Shown here piece by piece: positions 1-8,018 of a DNA stretch of 64,000 nucleotides. How positions within the stretch are numbered: position 1 is the stretch's first letter; each line of letters begins with the position of its first letter. The DNA is taken from the NCBI RefSeq assembly GCF_014203795.1, contig NZ_JACHJU010000003.1, positions 372,001 to 436,000 on the forward strand, given 5' to 3'. Under the pieces are notes generated by a model. That model searched no databases, was not told the origin of the DNA, and worked only from the letters and a program-made list of their open reading frames with translations. Source of the DNA: Streptosporangium album. GTDB lineage: Bacteria > Actinomycetota > Actinomycetes > Streptosporangiales > Streptosporangiaceae. The translations under genes were made by a program, and so were the position numbers.

Positions 1-156
1 CAGGTGGCGCTCGGCCGGGACGCGTATCCGCGCGGGCAGCCGCCCGTCGAGGATCAGCGACCGCACGGCCTGGGCCAGGGCGCTGTAGTACGGCCTGGTG
101 CCGGGGTCGATCGCCACCAGCCGGGCAAGCTGGGGTCCGCTCAGATACCGGTCCAT
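1..156 (-). CDS. MocR/GntR-family transcriptional regulator, N-terminal part (cut by window edge)
   Basis: Reading the minus strand from an ATG at 156 gives 52 in-frame codons to the window edge. The visible part matches the start of a GntR winged helix as found in MocR regulators: YYSALAQAVRSLILDGRLP is helix 1 and the wing approach, and RVPAERHL is the usual '(R/L)PSxRxLA' segment before the recognition helix. MocR proteins carry a C-terminal PLP aminotransferase-like domain, which would lie outside the window, so GntR without that domain remains possible. It follows the ABC importer operon on the same strand. No convincing Shine-Dalgarno is visible before this ATG, so an upstream start cannot be excluded. 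Confidence 0.7.
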   Translation of the reverse strand, partial: MDRYLSGPQLARLVAIDPGTRPYYSALAQAVRSLILDGRLPARIRVPAERHL

Positions 157-231
157 CGGCAGACGGGGGTGCGGCTCCCGAGGGCCCGGCACCCCGTTCC
201 CCCTCCCATTGCGTGCGCTCGTATGGTGAAT

Positions 232-1017
232 CTACTCCCGGGTGTCGGCGAAGCGGGTGAGGACCAGCGCTTCGACGACCCCCACGACCGCGTACGCGAG
301 GATCGACACGGTGGTGACGGCCACGATGTCGGCCCAGACCTCGTCGTAGCGGAAGCCGCCGATCGCGCGGAGGATCTCGGCTCCGACCCCCTCGCCGGTG
401 GCCAGCCACTCGGCGATGAGCGCGCCGATGATCGAGGAGGGCACGGAGATCCGGGCGGAGGCGAACACCGCGGGCATCGCCGTCGGCACGGCGACCTTGC
501 GCAGGACGGTCAGGCGCCCGCCGCCGTAGGCCATGATCAGGTCGGTCGCCTGCGGAGAGGCCGACCGCAGCCCGAAGGCGATGTTGACCAGGGCGGGGAA
601 GAAGACCACGATCCCGCCGATGACGGCGACACCGAGAAGCTCCCGCCCGAACACGAGAGTGATCAACGGCGTCATCACCACGAGCGGCACCGAGCGCAGC
701 AGCATCGCCACCGGCATGAAGGTCTGCTCGACGGCGCTGAAGAGCACGAACATCATGGCGACGGCCATCGCCGCGATCATGCCGGTGGTGAACCCGACGG
801 CCGCGTCCCTGACCGTGACGCCGAGGGTGGCGAGGACCGCCTCACGATGGGCTCCCGAGTCGGCCGCGGTGAACAGGTAGGCCCAGACCTGAGGGGGGCG
901 CTTGCCGACCAGCGGGCTGATGGCGAACGCCTCCAGGAACAGCCACCACCCGGCCACGACGATGAGCACGGAGGGCAGCAGCGGGCCGACGACCCGCAGA
1001 ACGGTACGGCCGATCAC
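232..1017 (-). CDS. ABC transporter permease (BPD/SsuC-TauC type), second permease
   Basis: Inner-membrane permease of an ABC importer, 261 residues from a GTG at 1017. That start overlaps the stop of the upstream permease as GTGA, which argues for translational coupling. About six hydrophobic segments are visible. The binding-protein-dependent permease signature (EAA loop) corresponds to the stretch around LIMAYGGGRLTVLRKVAVPTA. A longer open frame extends upstream, but it only shadows the neighbouring permease. Members of the SsuC/TauC/ThiX group usually act as homodimers; here two different permeases are encoded together, suggesting a heterodimer. Substrate is not evident from the protein itself. 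Confidence 0.88.
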   Translation of the reverse strand: MIGRTVLRVVGPLLPSVLIVVAGWWLFLEAFAISPLVGKRPPQVWAYLFTAADSGAHREAVLATLGVTVRDAAVGFTTGMIAAMAVAMMFVLFSAVEQTFMPVAMLLRSVPLVVMTPLITLVFGRELLGVAVIGGIVVFFPALVNIAFGLRSASPQATDLIMAYGGGRLTVLRKVAVPTAMPAVFASARISVPSSIIGALIAEWLATGEGVGAEILRAIGGFRYDEVWADIVAVTTVSILAYAVVGVVEALVLTRFADTRE

Positions 1018-1778
1018 AGGGAGGTCCTCGTTTCCGCGCCGCCGCGCGACCAGGGGGTGACCAGCCGGGCGACGAGCGTGACGACCCCGTAGCCGAGGCC
1101 CGCGATCAGGCCCGCCACGAGCGCCAGTCCCCATGTGCGGGGGACCTGGAACTGCTGCTGGGAGATCATCAGGGAGACGCCGAGCCCCTGGTCGTTGCTG
1201 CCGAGGTACTCTCCGATGATCGCGCCGAGCAGTGCGGAGGGAGCCGAGATCTTCAGCCCGGCGAACGTGCTCGGCAGGGCCGCGATGACCTGGACGTGGC
1301 GGAGCTTGGCCAGGCGGCCCCCGCCGTACACGGTGATGAGGTCGAGGCTGGTCCGCTCGGCCGAGCGCAGGCCGAGCAGGGCGCCGATGAGCGTGGTGAA
1401 GAAGACCGAGATGGCGGCCAGGAACACCACCGTGGCCGGGCCGCCGAAGACGACCAGGATGATCGGGCCGACGGCCAGCAGCGGGATGCAGTAGCTGATC
1501 ACGGCGAGCTGGGTGGCCACGGCCTCCAGCCGCGGGACGAGCAGCACGATCAGGGCGACGGCGATCGCCAGTCCGTTGCCCCAGGCGAAGCCCTGCAGGG
1601 CCGCGGTCACGGTGGCCGACACGTTGGGCCCGTAGAAGGCCCAGCCGTCCTTCTGCATCGCGGCCAGCACCGCCCACGGGGTCGGCACCGCGCCGTCGCC
1701 CGCGAAGACGGTCACCGCCAGCACCCACCACAGGCCGATCAGGACGACGACGCCGAGGAGGCCGTACACCCGCCTCAT
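1014..1778 (-). CDS. ABC transporter permease (BPD/SsuC-TauC type), first permease
   Basis: Integral membrane permease of 254 residues, the partner of the permease downstream. It starts with an N-terminal transmembrane helix (GLLGVVVLIGLWWVLAV) and has roughly six membrane spans. The EAA-type cytoplasmic loop is near LITVYGGGRLAKLRHVQVIAA. Its ATG overlaps the stop codon of the ATPase gene by one base (TGATG), so ATPase, permease 1 and permease 2 form one tightly packed operon with the upstream lipoprotein. The two permeases share the same motif layout but differ in sequence, consistent with an ancient duplication. Confidence 0.88.
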   Translation of the reverse strand: MRRVYGLLGVVVLIGLWWVLAVTVFAGDGAVPTPWAVLAAMQKDGWAFYGPNVSATVTAALQGFAWGNGLAIAVALIVLLVPRLEAVATQLAVISYCIPLLAVGPIILVVFGGPATVVFLAAISVFFTTLIGALLGLRSAERTSLDLITVYGGGRLAKLRHVQVIAALPSTFAGLKISAPSALLGAIIGEYLGSNDQGLGVSLMISQQQFQVPRTWGLALVAGLIAGLGYGVVTLVARLVTPWSRGGAETRTSL

Positions 1779-2545
1779 CAGCCACCCTGCCCGTGACCGA
1801 AGAGCAGGTCGCTGAGGTGGTCGTGGAGCGCGTGGAACTCCGGGGTACGCATCATCTCGGGGGTGCGCGGGCGCGGCAGGTCGATCTCCACCAGTTCGAC
1901 GACGCGGCCCGGCCGCGGGCTCATGACCGCGACGACGTCGGAGAGGAAGATCGCCTCGCCTATGCCGTGGGTGACCATCAGCGTCGTCGCGGGCTTCTCG
2001 GTCCAGATCCGCAGCAGTTCCAGGTTGAGCCGCTGGCGGGTCATGTCGTCCAGGGCCCCGAACGGCTCGTCGAGCAGGAGCACGCTGGGCCTGACCACCA
2101 GGGCGCGGGCGATGGACACGCGCTGGCGCATGCCTCCGGACAGTTCCGCCGGCCTGGCCTTCTCGAAGCCCTCCAGGCCCACCAACCTGATCAGGTCCTC
2201 GATCACTCCGGGCTCGGGCTTGAGACCGGCGACCTCCAGGGGCAGCCGGATGTTGGCCGCGACGCTCCGCCAGGCCAGCAGCGCCGAGTCCTGGAAGGCG
2301 ATGCCCAGGTGGTGGCTTCTCCGCAGTTCCCCGGGGGGCTCGCCGTTCACCAGGATCTCGCCCGCCGTGGGCTGTTCGAGCCCGGCCAGGATGCGCAGCA
2401 CCGTCGACTTGCCGCAGCCCGAGGGTCCGAGCAGGGACAGGAAGGACCCCTGGGGGGTCTGCAGGTCCACGTTCTCGATCGCGGTCACCGTGCGCCGGCC
2501 GGTGCTGAACCGCTTGCTGAGCCCGCTGATGCTGATGCCGCTCAT
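1778..2545 (-). CDS. ABC transporter ATP-binding protein (nitrate/sulfonate/taurine type)
   Basis: Cytoplasmic ATPase driving the importer, 255 residues. It shows Walker A (GPSGCGKST, about residues 41-49), Q-loop (AFQDSALLAW), signature (ELSGGMRQRVSIARAL), Walker B with the catalytic Glu (VLLLDEPFGALD) and the H-loop (VTHGIGEA). The 'MRQR' signature and 'TLMVTHGIGEAIFLSD' stretch are typical of the SsuB/TauB/ThiZ branch. Its ATG overlaps the stop of the substrate-binding lipoprotein gene by four bases (ATGA). Gene order and orientation define a four-gene importer operon. Confidence 0.92.
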   Translation of the reverse strand: MSGISISGLSKRFSTGRRTVTAIENVDLQTPQGSFLSLLGPSGCGKSTVLRILAGLEQPTAGEILVNGEPPGELRRSHHLGIAFQDSALLAWRSVAANIRLPLEVAGLKPEPGVIEDLIRLVGLEGFEKARPAELSGGMRQRVSIARALVVRPSVLLLDEPFGALDDMTRQRLNLELLRIWTEKPATTLMVTHGIGEAIFLSDVVAVMSPRPGRVVELVEIDLPRPRTPEMMRTPEFHALHDHLSDLLFGHGQGG

Positions 2546-3597
2546 GAGAGCTTCAGGCTCGGGTCGGCCTTGTGGACCTCGTCGATGATCGACAGGTCGA
2601 ACAGGTTCTCCGCCTTGATGGTCAGCCCTGCCTTGGCCAGGGAGGCGATGTTCTGCTCGATCAGTTCGGAGCTCATGCTGAACAGGCCGTTGGCCTTGGC
2701 GTCGGGGGTGACGACGAGCTCGTTCTGCATCTTGGCCTCCTCGGTCTGCTCGGCGACGTCGAGGTTGAGGTCCTTGCCGTAGGTCTTGGCGGCCAGCTCC
2801 GCGGACTTCGCGGGGTCGGCGATGGCGTCCTTCCAGCCCTTGATCTCAGCGGCCAGGAACGCCTTGAGCTTGTCGCGCTCGCTGTCGATGGTCTGCTGCG
2901 CCACCGTGAAGGTCTCGGCGACCAGCGGCAGTCCGTGGTCGGCGAACAGGAAATGCGCCGCGTCGACGCCCTGCATCTTCAGCCGCACCGGACCACTGGT
3001 GACAAAGCCGACATAGCCATCAAGCTGGCCGGAGGTCAGCATCGAGGGGTCGGACTGGAAAGGGACGCGCGTCACGCTCGCCGGGTCGATGTCGTTCGCC
3101 TTGAGCAGCGCGTTCCAGACCAGCTCGTTGGAGTCCTGCACCCCGATCTTCTTGCCGACCAGCGCCTTGGGGTCCTCGATGGGGTTCTTGCCCAGGGAGA
3201 CGACGGCGAAGGGGTTCTTCTGGAAGGTCGCGCCGACGATCTTCAGCTGTGCGCCCTGGAGGACCGCGGGCGCGGTGATGGTCGGCGTCGACAGACCGAT
3301 CCAGCAGCGGCCGGTGGCCAGGCCCGACTCGACGGAGGTGCCGGATCCCCCGCCGGACAGCAGTTCCACCTGACCGAACCCGGCGGCCTTGTAGTAGCCC
3401 TTGCTGTCGGCGAAGTACTCTCCGGCGAACTCGATGTTCTTCTTCCAGGAGAGCTGGAGCTTGACCGAGCCGAACTTCCCCTCGCCGCCTCCCCCGGCTC
3501 CGGCGGATGTGCCGTTGTCACCGCAGGCGGTCAGACCGAGCGCCAACCCGGCCAGGCCTGTCGTCCGCAGGAAAGCGCGACGGTCGAGGGTAGCCAT
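2542..3597 (-). CDS. NMT1/THI5-like ABC substrate-binding lipoprotein
   Basis: Extracytoplasmic binding protein of 351 residues. The N-terminus carries a twin-arginine-like motif (DRRAFLR, residues 5-11) followed by a hydrophobic stretch and a lipobox (LTAC, Cys25), so a Tat-exported lipoprotein is likely. The mature part opens with the NMT1/THI5 pattern WKKNIEFAGEYFADSKGYY, where pyrimidine, riboflavin, sulfonate and nitrate binders of this family have related sequence. A good ribosome binding site (AAGGAG) lies 5-6 bases before the ATG. Lead gene of the importer operon. The neighbouring amidohydrolase, PucR and adenine deaminase favour a nitrogen-heterocycle ligand, but that is inference. 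Confidence 0.87.
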   Translation of the reverse strand: MATLDRRAFLRTTGLAGLALGLTACGDNGTSAGAGGGGEGKFGSVKLQLSWKKNIEFAGEYFADSKGYYKAAGFGQVELLSGGGSGTSVESGLATGRCWIGLSTPTITAPAVLQGAQLKIVGATFQKNPFAVVSLGKNPIEDPKALVGKKIGVQDSNELVWNALLKANDIDPASVTRVPFQSDPSMLTSGQLDGYVGFVTSGPVRLKMQGVDAAHFLFADHGLPLVAETFTVAQQTIDSERDKLKAFLAAEIKGWKDAIADPAKSAELAAKTYGKDLNLDVAEQTEEAKMQNELVVTPDAKANGLFSMSSELIEQNIASLAKAGLTIKAENLFDLSIIDEVHKADPSLKLS

Positions 3598-3915
3598 AAT
3601 TCTCCTTGGGCCGGATGAACATGCAGGTCAGGAAGGTATACGCCGATTATTACCATCTTGTGACGAAATTTCGGACATTCATGGGTGCGCGGGAGGACGC
3701 CCACCGGCAGGGGAACCGCGCACGATCGCGCAGCCATGCCGCGATCGCGGCGGTGCGCGGAGAAACCCCTGCTCCCGGCGCCCGCAGCCGCATCCGGCGA
3801 CCGGCCGCGGGAGGGGACCGGCGCTCCGCGCCCCCTGTAGGTCCCTACGAGAGCGGCCGGCCAGGTCCGTAGGTCTCTCTAACCGCCGGATGGATCGGGT
3901 AGCGTCGTCGGCGAA
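3598..3915. promoter_or_regulatory. Divergent intergenic region with a repeated GTAGGTC element
   Basis: This 318-base region separates the importer operon (minus) from the amidohydrolase gene (plus). No gene or known riboswitch was recognised; in particular no thiamine-box sequence is visible, although the binding protein is NMT1-like. On the amidohydrolase side, GTAGGTCCCT (3837-3846) and GTAGGTCTCT (3869-3878) form a direct repeat 32 bases apart. The first copy is part of a palindrome GTAGG-TC-CCTAC (3837-3848). TAGCGT at 3900-3905 is a plausible -10 element ten bases before the start codon. The repeat is a candidate operator, perhaps for the nearby PucR protein. Confidence 0.4.
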
Positions 3916-5094
3916 ATGAGACTTGACGGAATTCCCCTTTGGGACGGTACCGAATCTCGCGGACCGGTCGACATCAGCTGGGAGCCCGACCAGATCGGGG
4001 AGGTACGGCCCGCCGCACAACGCCACGGTGAGCTGTGCGTCATACCCGGCCTGGTCGACACGCACGTGCACCTGATCGGATACGCGGGCGAGAACCAGCC
4101 GGACTTCATGACCTGGCCGCTGGTCACCACCCGAGACGAGCAGGTGCTGCACGGCGCGGCCCACGCCCAGCGCGCCATGCGTCACGGCGTGACGACACTG
4201 CGCGACCTGGCCGGGGACGAGGCGCAGATCGCGCTGCGCCGGGCCTTCGACGCCGGGGTGCTGCCGGGGCCGCGCATCCAGGTCCACGGCGTGGTGGGAA
4301 TGACCGCCGGGCACAACGACCTGTTCGTGCCGCCCGCCTTCCCGCTGCGCAAGCCCACCGCGGACGGACCCGACGAGTGCCGCAAGCTGGTCCGCACCTG
4401 GGCCCGCGCCGGCATGGACGGCATCAAGATCACTACCAGCGGCGGCGTCCTGTCCATCGGCGACAAGAACGGCTGGCGCAACTACACGCCCGAGGAGATC
4501 CGGGCCGTCGTCGACGAGGCGCACGCGCTCGGCATGCTGGTCGCCTCGCACGCCCACTCCGAGGACGGCATCCGCATCGCCGTGGAGGAGGGCGTCGACT
4601 CGATCGAGCACGGCACCCTGCTGAGCGCGGAGCTGGCGGAGAAGCTCGCGGCCCGCCGTACGCCCGTCGCCCCGACCCTGCTGATCAACGAGGCGATCGC
4701 CGAGGGCCGCGTCCCGGTGACCGGGGAGGCCATGGCCAAGGCCGCGGAGCTGGTGGCCAGGCGCAACGTGCTTCTCTCCGAGGCGGCGGCCAAGGGAGTG
4801 CGGTTCGTGCTGGGCACCGACGCCAACGGGCACCATGTCCAGTTCGGCGACCAGCTGGCCGAGGTGGTTCACATGACCAGGATCCTGGGCATGGACGCCG
4901 AGGCGGCGCTGCGGGCCGCCACCTCCGACGCCGCCGACGCGATCGGCATGCCGGTGGGACGGATCGCTCCCGGCCTCGGGGCCGACCTCATCGTGCTGCG
5001 CGGCCGCCCCTGGGAGCGCATCGAGGACCTGGCCACCGAGAACATCGTCGCCGTGGTGTCACGAGGCCACCTCGTCGCGGGGACTCTTCCCTGA
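3916..5094 (+). CDS. Metal-dependent amidohydrolase (imidazolonepropionase/prolidase-like)
   Basis: A 392-residue member of the amidohydrolase superfamily, expected to hydrolyse a C-N bond in an amide or cyclic substrate with one or two bound metals. The sequence shows the metal HxH pair (DTHVHL, about residues 49-54), a lysine suitable for carbamylation (GIKITTSGG), further metal histidines (SHAHS and EHGTL) and the catalytic Asp (GTDANG). This arrangement is that of the 'amidohydrolase family protein' group containing prolidases and imidazolonepropionase-like enzymes; the substrate cannot be read from motifs. The ATG at 3916 has no Shine-Dalgarno but a -10-like hexamer just upstream, so a near-leaderless transcript is likely. 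It ends 35 bases before the convergent pucR-like stop. Confidence 0.87.
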   Translation: MRLDGIPLWDGTESRGPVDISWEPDQIGEVRPAAQRHGELCVIPGLVDTHVHLIGYAGENQPDFMTWPLVTTRDEQVLHGAAHAQRAMRHGVTTLRDLAGDEAQIALRRAFDAGVLPGPRIQVHGVVGMTAGHNDLFVPPAFPLRKPTADGPDECRKLVRTWARAGMDGIKITTSGGVLSIGDKNGWRNYTPEEIRAVVDEAHALGMLVASHAHSEDGIRIAVEEGVDSIEHGTLLSAELAEKLAARRTPVAPTLLINEAIAEGRVPVTGEAMAKAAELVARRNVLLSEAAAKGVRFVLGTDANGHHVQFGDQLAEVVHMTRILGMDAEAALRAATSDAADAIGMPVGRIAPGLGADLIVLRGRPWERIEDLATENIVAVVSRGHLVAGTLP

Positions 5095-6210
5095 CCTGAG
5101 GGCGAGATAGAGGTCGGTGCGGTCCCGCATCGAGGTCATCCGCCGCCCGGTCAGCTCCTCGATCCGCTGCAGGCGGTAGCGGAGCGTGTTGACGTGCACG
5201 TACAGCTCGTCCGCCGCGCGCTGCCACGATCCGCACGTCTCCAGGAAGGCGTCGAGGGTCTTCACGAGCTCCGAGCCGTGCCGCGCGTCGTACTCCTCGA
5301 CCGGACCGAGCAGGTGTTCTCTGAACGACCTCCGCACGCCCACGGGGAGCGAGGTCAGCAGCTGCTCGAAGGTGTCGATGTCGGCGGCCGACATGATGGA
5401 CACCGGTCCCGCACCGGTACCGGCCGACTCCATCCCCCGCTGGGCGCTTTCGAGGGCCTCGCCGAGCTGGGACACGCTCGACGCCGGTTCGCTGACCCCC
5501 GCCGCGATCCCGATCCCCGGGTGGCCCGCCGCCAGAGCGCGGAGCTCCTCGGCCAGGCTCTTGCGCGAGGTCTTCCCGTTGACCAGGACGACCGCCTCGC
5601 CCGGCGAACCACCGACGATCAGGTGCCGGTCCTTCCTGGTCAGCGCCTGATGCAGTACGGCGGGCAGGTCGTGGTCGCCCGACCCGCCGGTCAGGCCCAC
5701 CACCATGACGGTCGTCGGCAGAGCGGGATCGGCGCCGAGGAGCCGCAGATGCGCCGAGACCTCGCCGGGTGCGATCTGCTGGGCGCCCAGCAGGTCGATC
5801 AGCGTCTGCGCCCTGACCCGCTCGGCCCTGCGCTGCTCGGCGGCGAACGCCTCCGCTGCCACGGCCTCGGTGATCGCGCCGAAGGACTGGTCCAGAGCCG
5901 CCAGGATCAGTGGCACCCTGCGGCGTTCGCACGCCTCGACGAGTGCCTCGGGCAACTCGCCGAGCACGATCAGTCCCACGACCAGTCCCGCCACGTCGCT
6001 GGCCCACAGCGCGTCGGCGAAGACCTCGCAGTCGGACGGCTCGCCGTACCAGACTCCGCTGGTCAGGACGAGGTCTCCGGAACGCAGGTAACGCTGCGGA
6101 TCGGGCAGGTCCGTCGGGTAGGCCCGCCGTACCTCCCGCTCCAGCGCGTCCTGACCGCTCACGGGCCTCAGCCGCAGATCATCGCGCGCGAGCAGGTCCG
6201 CCAGCCTCAT
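5059..6210 (-). CDS. PucR-family transcriptional regulator
   Basis: A DNA-binding regulator of about 383 residues. The N-terminal half (MRLADLLARDDLRLR ... GDLVLTSGVWY ... VGLIVLGELPEALVEAC) matches the PucR ligand-sensing domain typical of purine-catabolism activators. The C-terminus carries the PucR/CdaR helix-turn-helix (ELYVHVNTLRYRLQRIEEL). The start at 6210 is preferred because GAGG sits six bases upstream; an in-frame ATG at 6222 would add four residues. Its 3' end overlaps the end of the convergent amidohydrolase gene by 36 bases. It is divergent to the adenine deaminase gene, so it probably controls the deaminase, the amidohydrolase, or the importer. Confidence 0.88.
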   Translation of the reverse strand: MRLADLLARDDLRLRPVSGQDALEREVRRAYPTDLPDPQRYLRSGDLVLTSGVWYGEPSDCEVFADALWASDVAGLVVGLIVLGELPEALVEACERRRVPLILAALDQSFGAITEAVAAEAFAAEQRRAERVRAQTLIDLLGAQQIAPGEVSAHLRLLGADPALPTTVMVVGLTGGSGDHDLPAVLHQALTRKDRHLIVGGSPGEAVVLVNGKTSRKSLAEELRALAAGHPGIGIAAGVSEPASSVSQLGEALESAQRGMESAGTGAGPVSIMSAADIDTFEQLLTSLPVGVRRSFREHLLGPVEEYDARHGSELVKTLDAFLETCGSWQRAADELYVHVNTLRYRLQRIEELTGRRMTSMRDRTDLYLALRSGKSPRDEVAS

Positions 6211-6225
6211 GAGCCCCCTCATTCT

Positions 6226-6256
6226 TTGCCAGACATTTCATGTTATGCCAGGTCAA
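6226..6256. promoter_or_regulatory. Candidate operator in the pucR / adenine deaminase divergent region
   Basis: The 110-base divergent spacer contains the palindrome ACAT-TTC-ATGT (6233-6243), flanked by TTTG on the left and CAAA on the right. An imperfect direct repeat TTGCCAGAC / ATGCCAGGTC overlaps it. Its location between a regulator gene and its divergent neighbour fits an autoregulatory operator, but no family consensus was available for comparison. Confidence 0.3.
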
Positions 6257-6319
6257 ACAGCAATATTTCAGAGGTTCGCACGATACTCCCGCAGCCACCT
6301 GTCGGGTTTACTCGATCAC

Positions 6320-7243
6320 ATGCGGTCCAAAGCTGAACTCCACGTGCATATCGAGGGCACCCTCGAACCCGAACTCGTCGTCGAACTGGCCAGACGCAAC
6401 CGGATCGAGCTGCCGACCTTCGACGTGGAGGCCATCCGGGCACGGTATGACTTCGCGGACCTGCAGTCCTTCCTCGACATCTACTACGAGAACACGGCCG
6501 TGCTCCGGACCGAGCAGGACTTCTACGATCTCGCCGCCGCCTACCTGGGACGGGCCCGCGCACAGGGCGTACGCCATGCCGAGATCTTCTTCGACCCGCA
6601 GGCCCATCTCAGCCGGGGGGTCTCCCTTGAGGTGGTGTTCGGCGGCCTGACCGCGGCCATGAAGGACAGCGACGTCTCCGCCGCCCTGATCCTGTGCTTC
6701 CTGCGGGACCGCGGCGCCGAGGAGGCCGAACAGGTGCTGCGGGCCGCGCTGCCCTACCGGGACCACTTCATCGGGGTCGGCCTGGACTCGGCCGAGGTGG
6801 GTCACCCGCCGTCGCTGTTCCGTCACGTGTTCGACATCGCCGCCGCGGAGGGGCTGCGCCGGGTCGCGCACGCGGGCGAGGAGGGCGGACCCGACTACGT
6901 GTGGGAGGCCCTGGACATCCTGCGGGTCGAGCGCATCGACCACGGCATCCGGGCGATGGAGGATCCCCGGCTCGTGGCCCGGCTCCGTGACGAGCGCATC
7001 CCCCTGACCGTGTGCCCGCTGTCCAACGTGCGGCTCCGCGCGGTCCCCTCCCTTCGTGACCACATCCTGCCCGCCATGCTCGACGAAGGCCTGGTCGTGA
7101 CCGTGAACTCCGACGACCCCGCCTACTTCGGCGGCTATGTCGAGGACAACTACCGGGCGCTCCGCGAGGAGCTGGGCATGACCGACGCGCAATTGGACCA
7201 GATCGCGCGCAACTCCTTCGACGCGTCCTTCGTCCGCGTCTGA
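6320..7243 (+). CDS. Adenine/adenosine deaminase (adenine aminohydrolase-type)
   Basis: Zinc hydrolase deaminating adenine to hypoxanthine, or adenosine to inosine; 307 residues from the ATG at 6320. Metal ligands are visible as HVHIEG near the N-terminus and HAGEEGG in the middle. The catalytic segment (IDHGI), TVCPLSNV and the terminal NSDDPAYFGGY motif are also present. The patterns RTEQDFYDLAAAYLGRA and VRHAEIFFDPQ resemble the adenine-deaminase (Aah1-like) branch more than classical adenosine deaminase, so adenine is the favoured substrate. The open frame extends upstream to 6209, but homology begins at KAELHVHIEG, which supports the later start. The PucR neighbour fits purine salvage or catabolism. 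Confidence 0.85.
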   Translation: MRSKAELHVHIEGTLEPELVVELARRNRIELPTFDVEAIRARYDFADLQSFLDIYYENTAVLRTEQDFYDLAAAYLGRARAQGVRHAEIFFDPQAHLSRGVSLEVVFGGLTAAMKDSDVSAALILCFLRDRGAEEAEQVLRAALPYRDHFIGVGLDSAEVGHPPSLFRHVFDIAAAEGLRRVAHAGEEGGPDYVWEALDILRVERIDHGIRAMEDPRLVARLRDERIPLTVCPLSNVRLRAVPSLRDHILPAMLDEGLVVTVNSDDPAYFGGYVEDNYRALREELGMTDAQLDQIARNSFDASFVRV

Positions 7244-7319
7244 GCCGTTGCCCGGAATCCGCGCCGGGAGACGGCCCGGCACCGAGCCCTCCGCCCGGGA
7301 CGACGCTCCTCCGACATAA

Positions 7320-7379
7320 GGCCACTTTTCGTGATTGGACCTTTTGAAGGGGAACGGTGGCCTGAAGGATTAAGGCCAT
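7320..7379. repeat. Inverted/direct GGCCAY repeats upstream of yczE-like gene
   Basis: GGCCAC (7320-7325) and GTGGCC (7357-7362) form an inverted repeat. AAGGCCACT (7318-7326) recurs as AAGGCCATT (7372-7380), which runs into the start codon region. The similar decamers GGCCACTTTT and GGACCTTTTG lie 18 bases apart. Such spaced half-sites resemble the operators of MocR-type regulators, a known partner family of YczE proteins, but the assignment is inference. Confidence 0.3.
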
Positions 7380-7380
7380 T

Positions 7381-7986
7381 ATGAGTGAGATTTCTCTCCC
7401 TGCCCTGGGCTCCCTGCCCAACCGGATCACACGCCTGTACGCGGGCCTCGCGCTCTACGGGATCGGCATCGGCCTGCAGATCGAGTCACACCTGGGCGGC
7501 AGCCCCTGGGACGTGTTCCACCAGGGCCTGTCCATCCACATGGGCCTGTCGATCGGCACCTGGATCATCCTGGTGGGAGCCCTGGTCATGCTGCTGTGGA
7601 TCCCACTGCGGCAGAGACCGGGGATCGGCACCATCAGCAACGTCGTCTTCCTCGGCCTGTTCGCCGATGCCGCCATGTGGCTGGCCCCGACCCCGGACCC
7701 GCTGGCCGCGCGCTGGGCCTACCTGCTGCTCGGCGTCGTCGCCACCGGCGCGGCGACCGGCCTCTACATCGGCGCGGGCCTGGGCCCCGGCCCGCGCGAC
7801 GGGCTGATGACCGGCCTGAACCGCCTCGGCCTGTCCATCCGCGTGGCCCGCACGGTCATCGAGGTCACGGTGCTGGCCGCCGGCTGGCTGCTCGGCGGAA
7901 CCGTGGGCGTCGGCACCGTGGTGTTCGCCCTCGCGATCGGGCCCCTCACCCAGTTCTTCATGCCCCGGATGCGCCCCAAGGGCTGA
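7381..7986 (+). CDS. YczE/YyaS/YitT-family integral membrane protein
   Basis: A 201-residue membrane protein with about five hydrophobic spans. The segment LHSLGGSPWDVF-like (here HLGGSPWDVFHQGLS) and the later GAGLGPGPRDGLMTGL are the two internal-repeat motifs characteristic of the YczE family, whose molecular role is not established. In Bacillus and actinobacteria yczE-like genes are often paired with a MocR regulator; here the nearest MocR-like gene lies about 7 kb away at the left edge. No good Shine-Dalgarno is seen; the start codon is embedded in a repeated GGCCAT element. Confidence 0.8.
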   Translation: MSEISLPALGSLPNRITRLYAGLALYGIGIGLQIESHLGGSPWDVFHQGLSIHMGLSIGTWIILVGALVMLLWIPLRQRPGIGTISNVVFLGLFADAAMWLAPTPDPLAARWAYLLLGVVATGAATGLYIGAGLGPGPRDGLMTGLNRLGLSIRVARTVIEVTVLAAGWLLGGTVGVGTVVFALAIGPLTQFFMPRMRPKG

Positions 7987-8006
7987 TCGACGGTCGGCAA
8001 AGGCAT

Positions 8007-8012
8007 TAGCGT
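8007..8012 (+). promoter_or_regulatory. -10-like hexamer for a leaderless GH15 transcript
   Basis: TAGCGT ends six bases before the ATG at 8019 and no ribosome binding site is present. The spacing fits transcription beginning at or next to the start codon, a common arrangement in actinobacteria. The -35 region is not obvious. Confidence 0.35.
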
Positions 8013-8018
8013 CAAGAC

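Noticed and set aside
232..1785. A single 517-residue permease
   Set aside because: Only the C-terminal half is a permease; the N-terminal half is out-of-frame reading of the neighbouring permease, which has its own start and stop with a GTGA junction.
3598..3700. Thiamine riboswitch before the NMT1-like binding protein
   Set aside because: No CTGAGA-type thiamine box or paired helices were seen on the minus strand.
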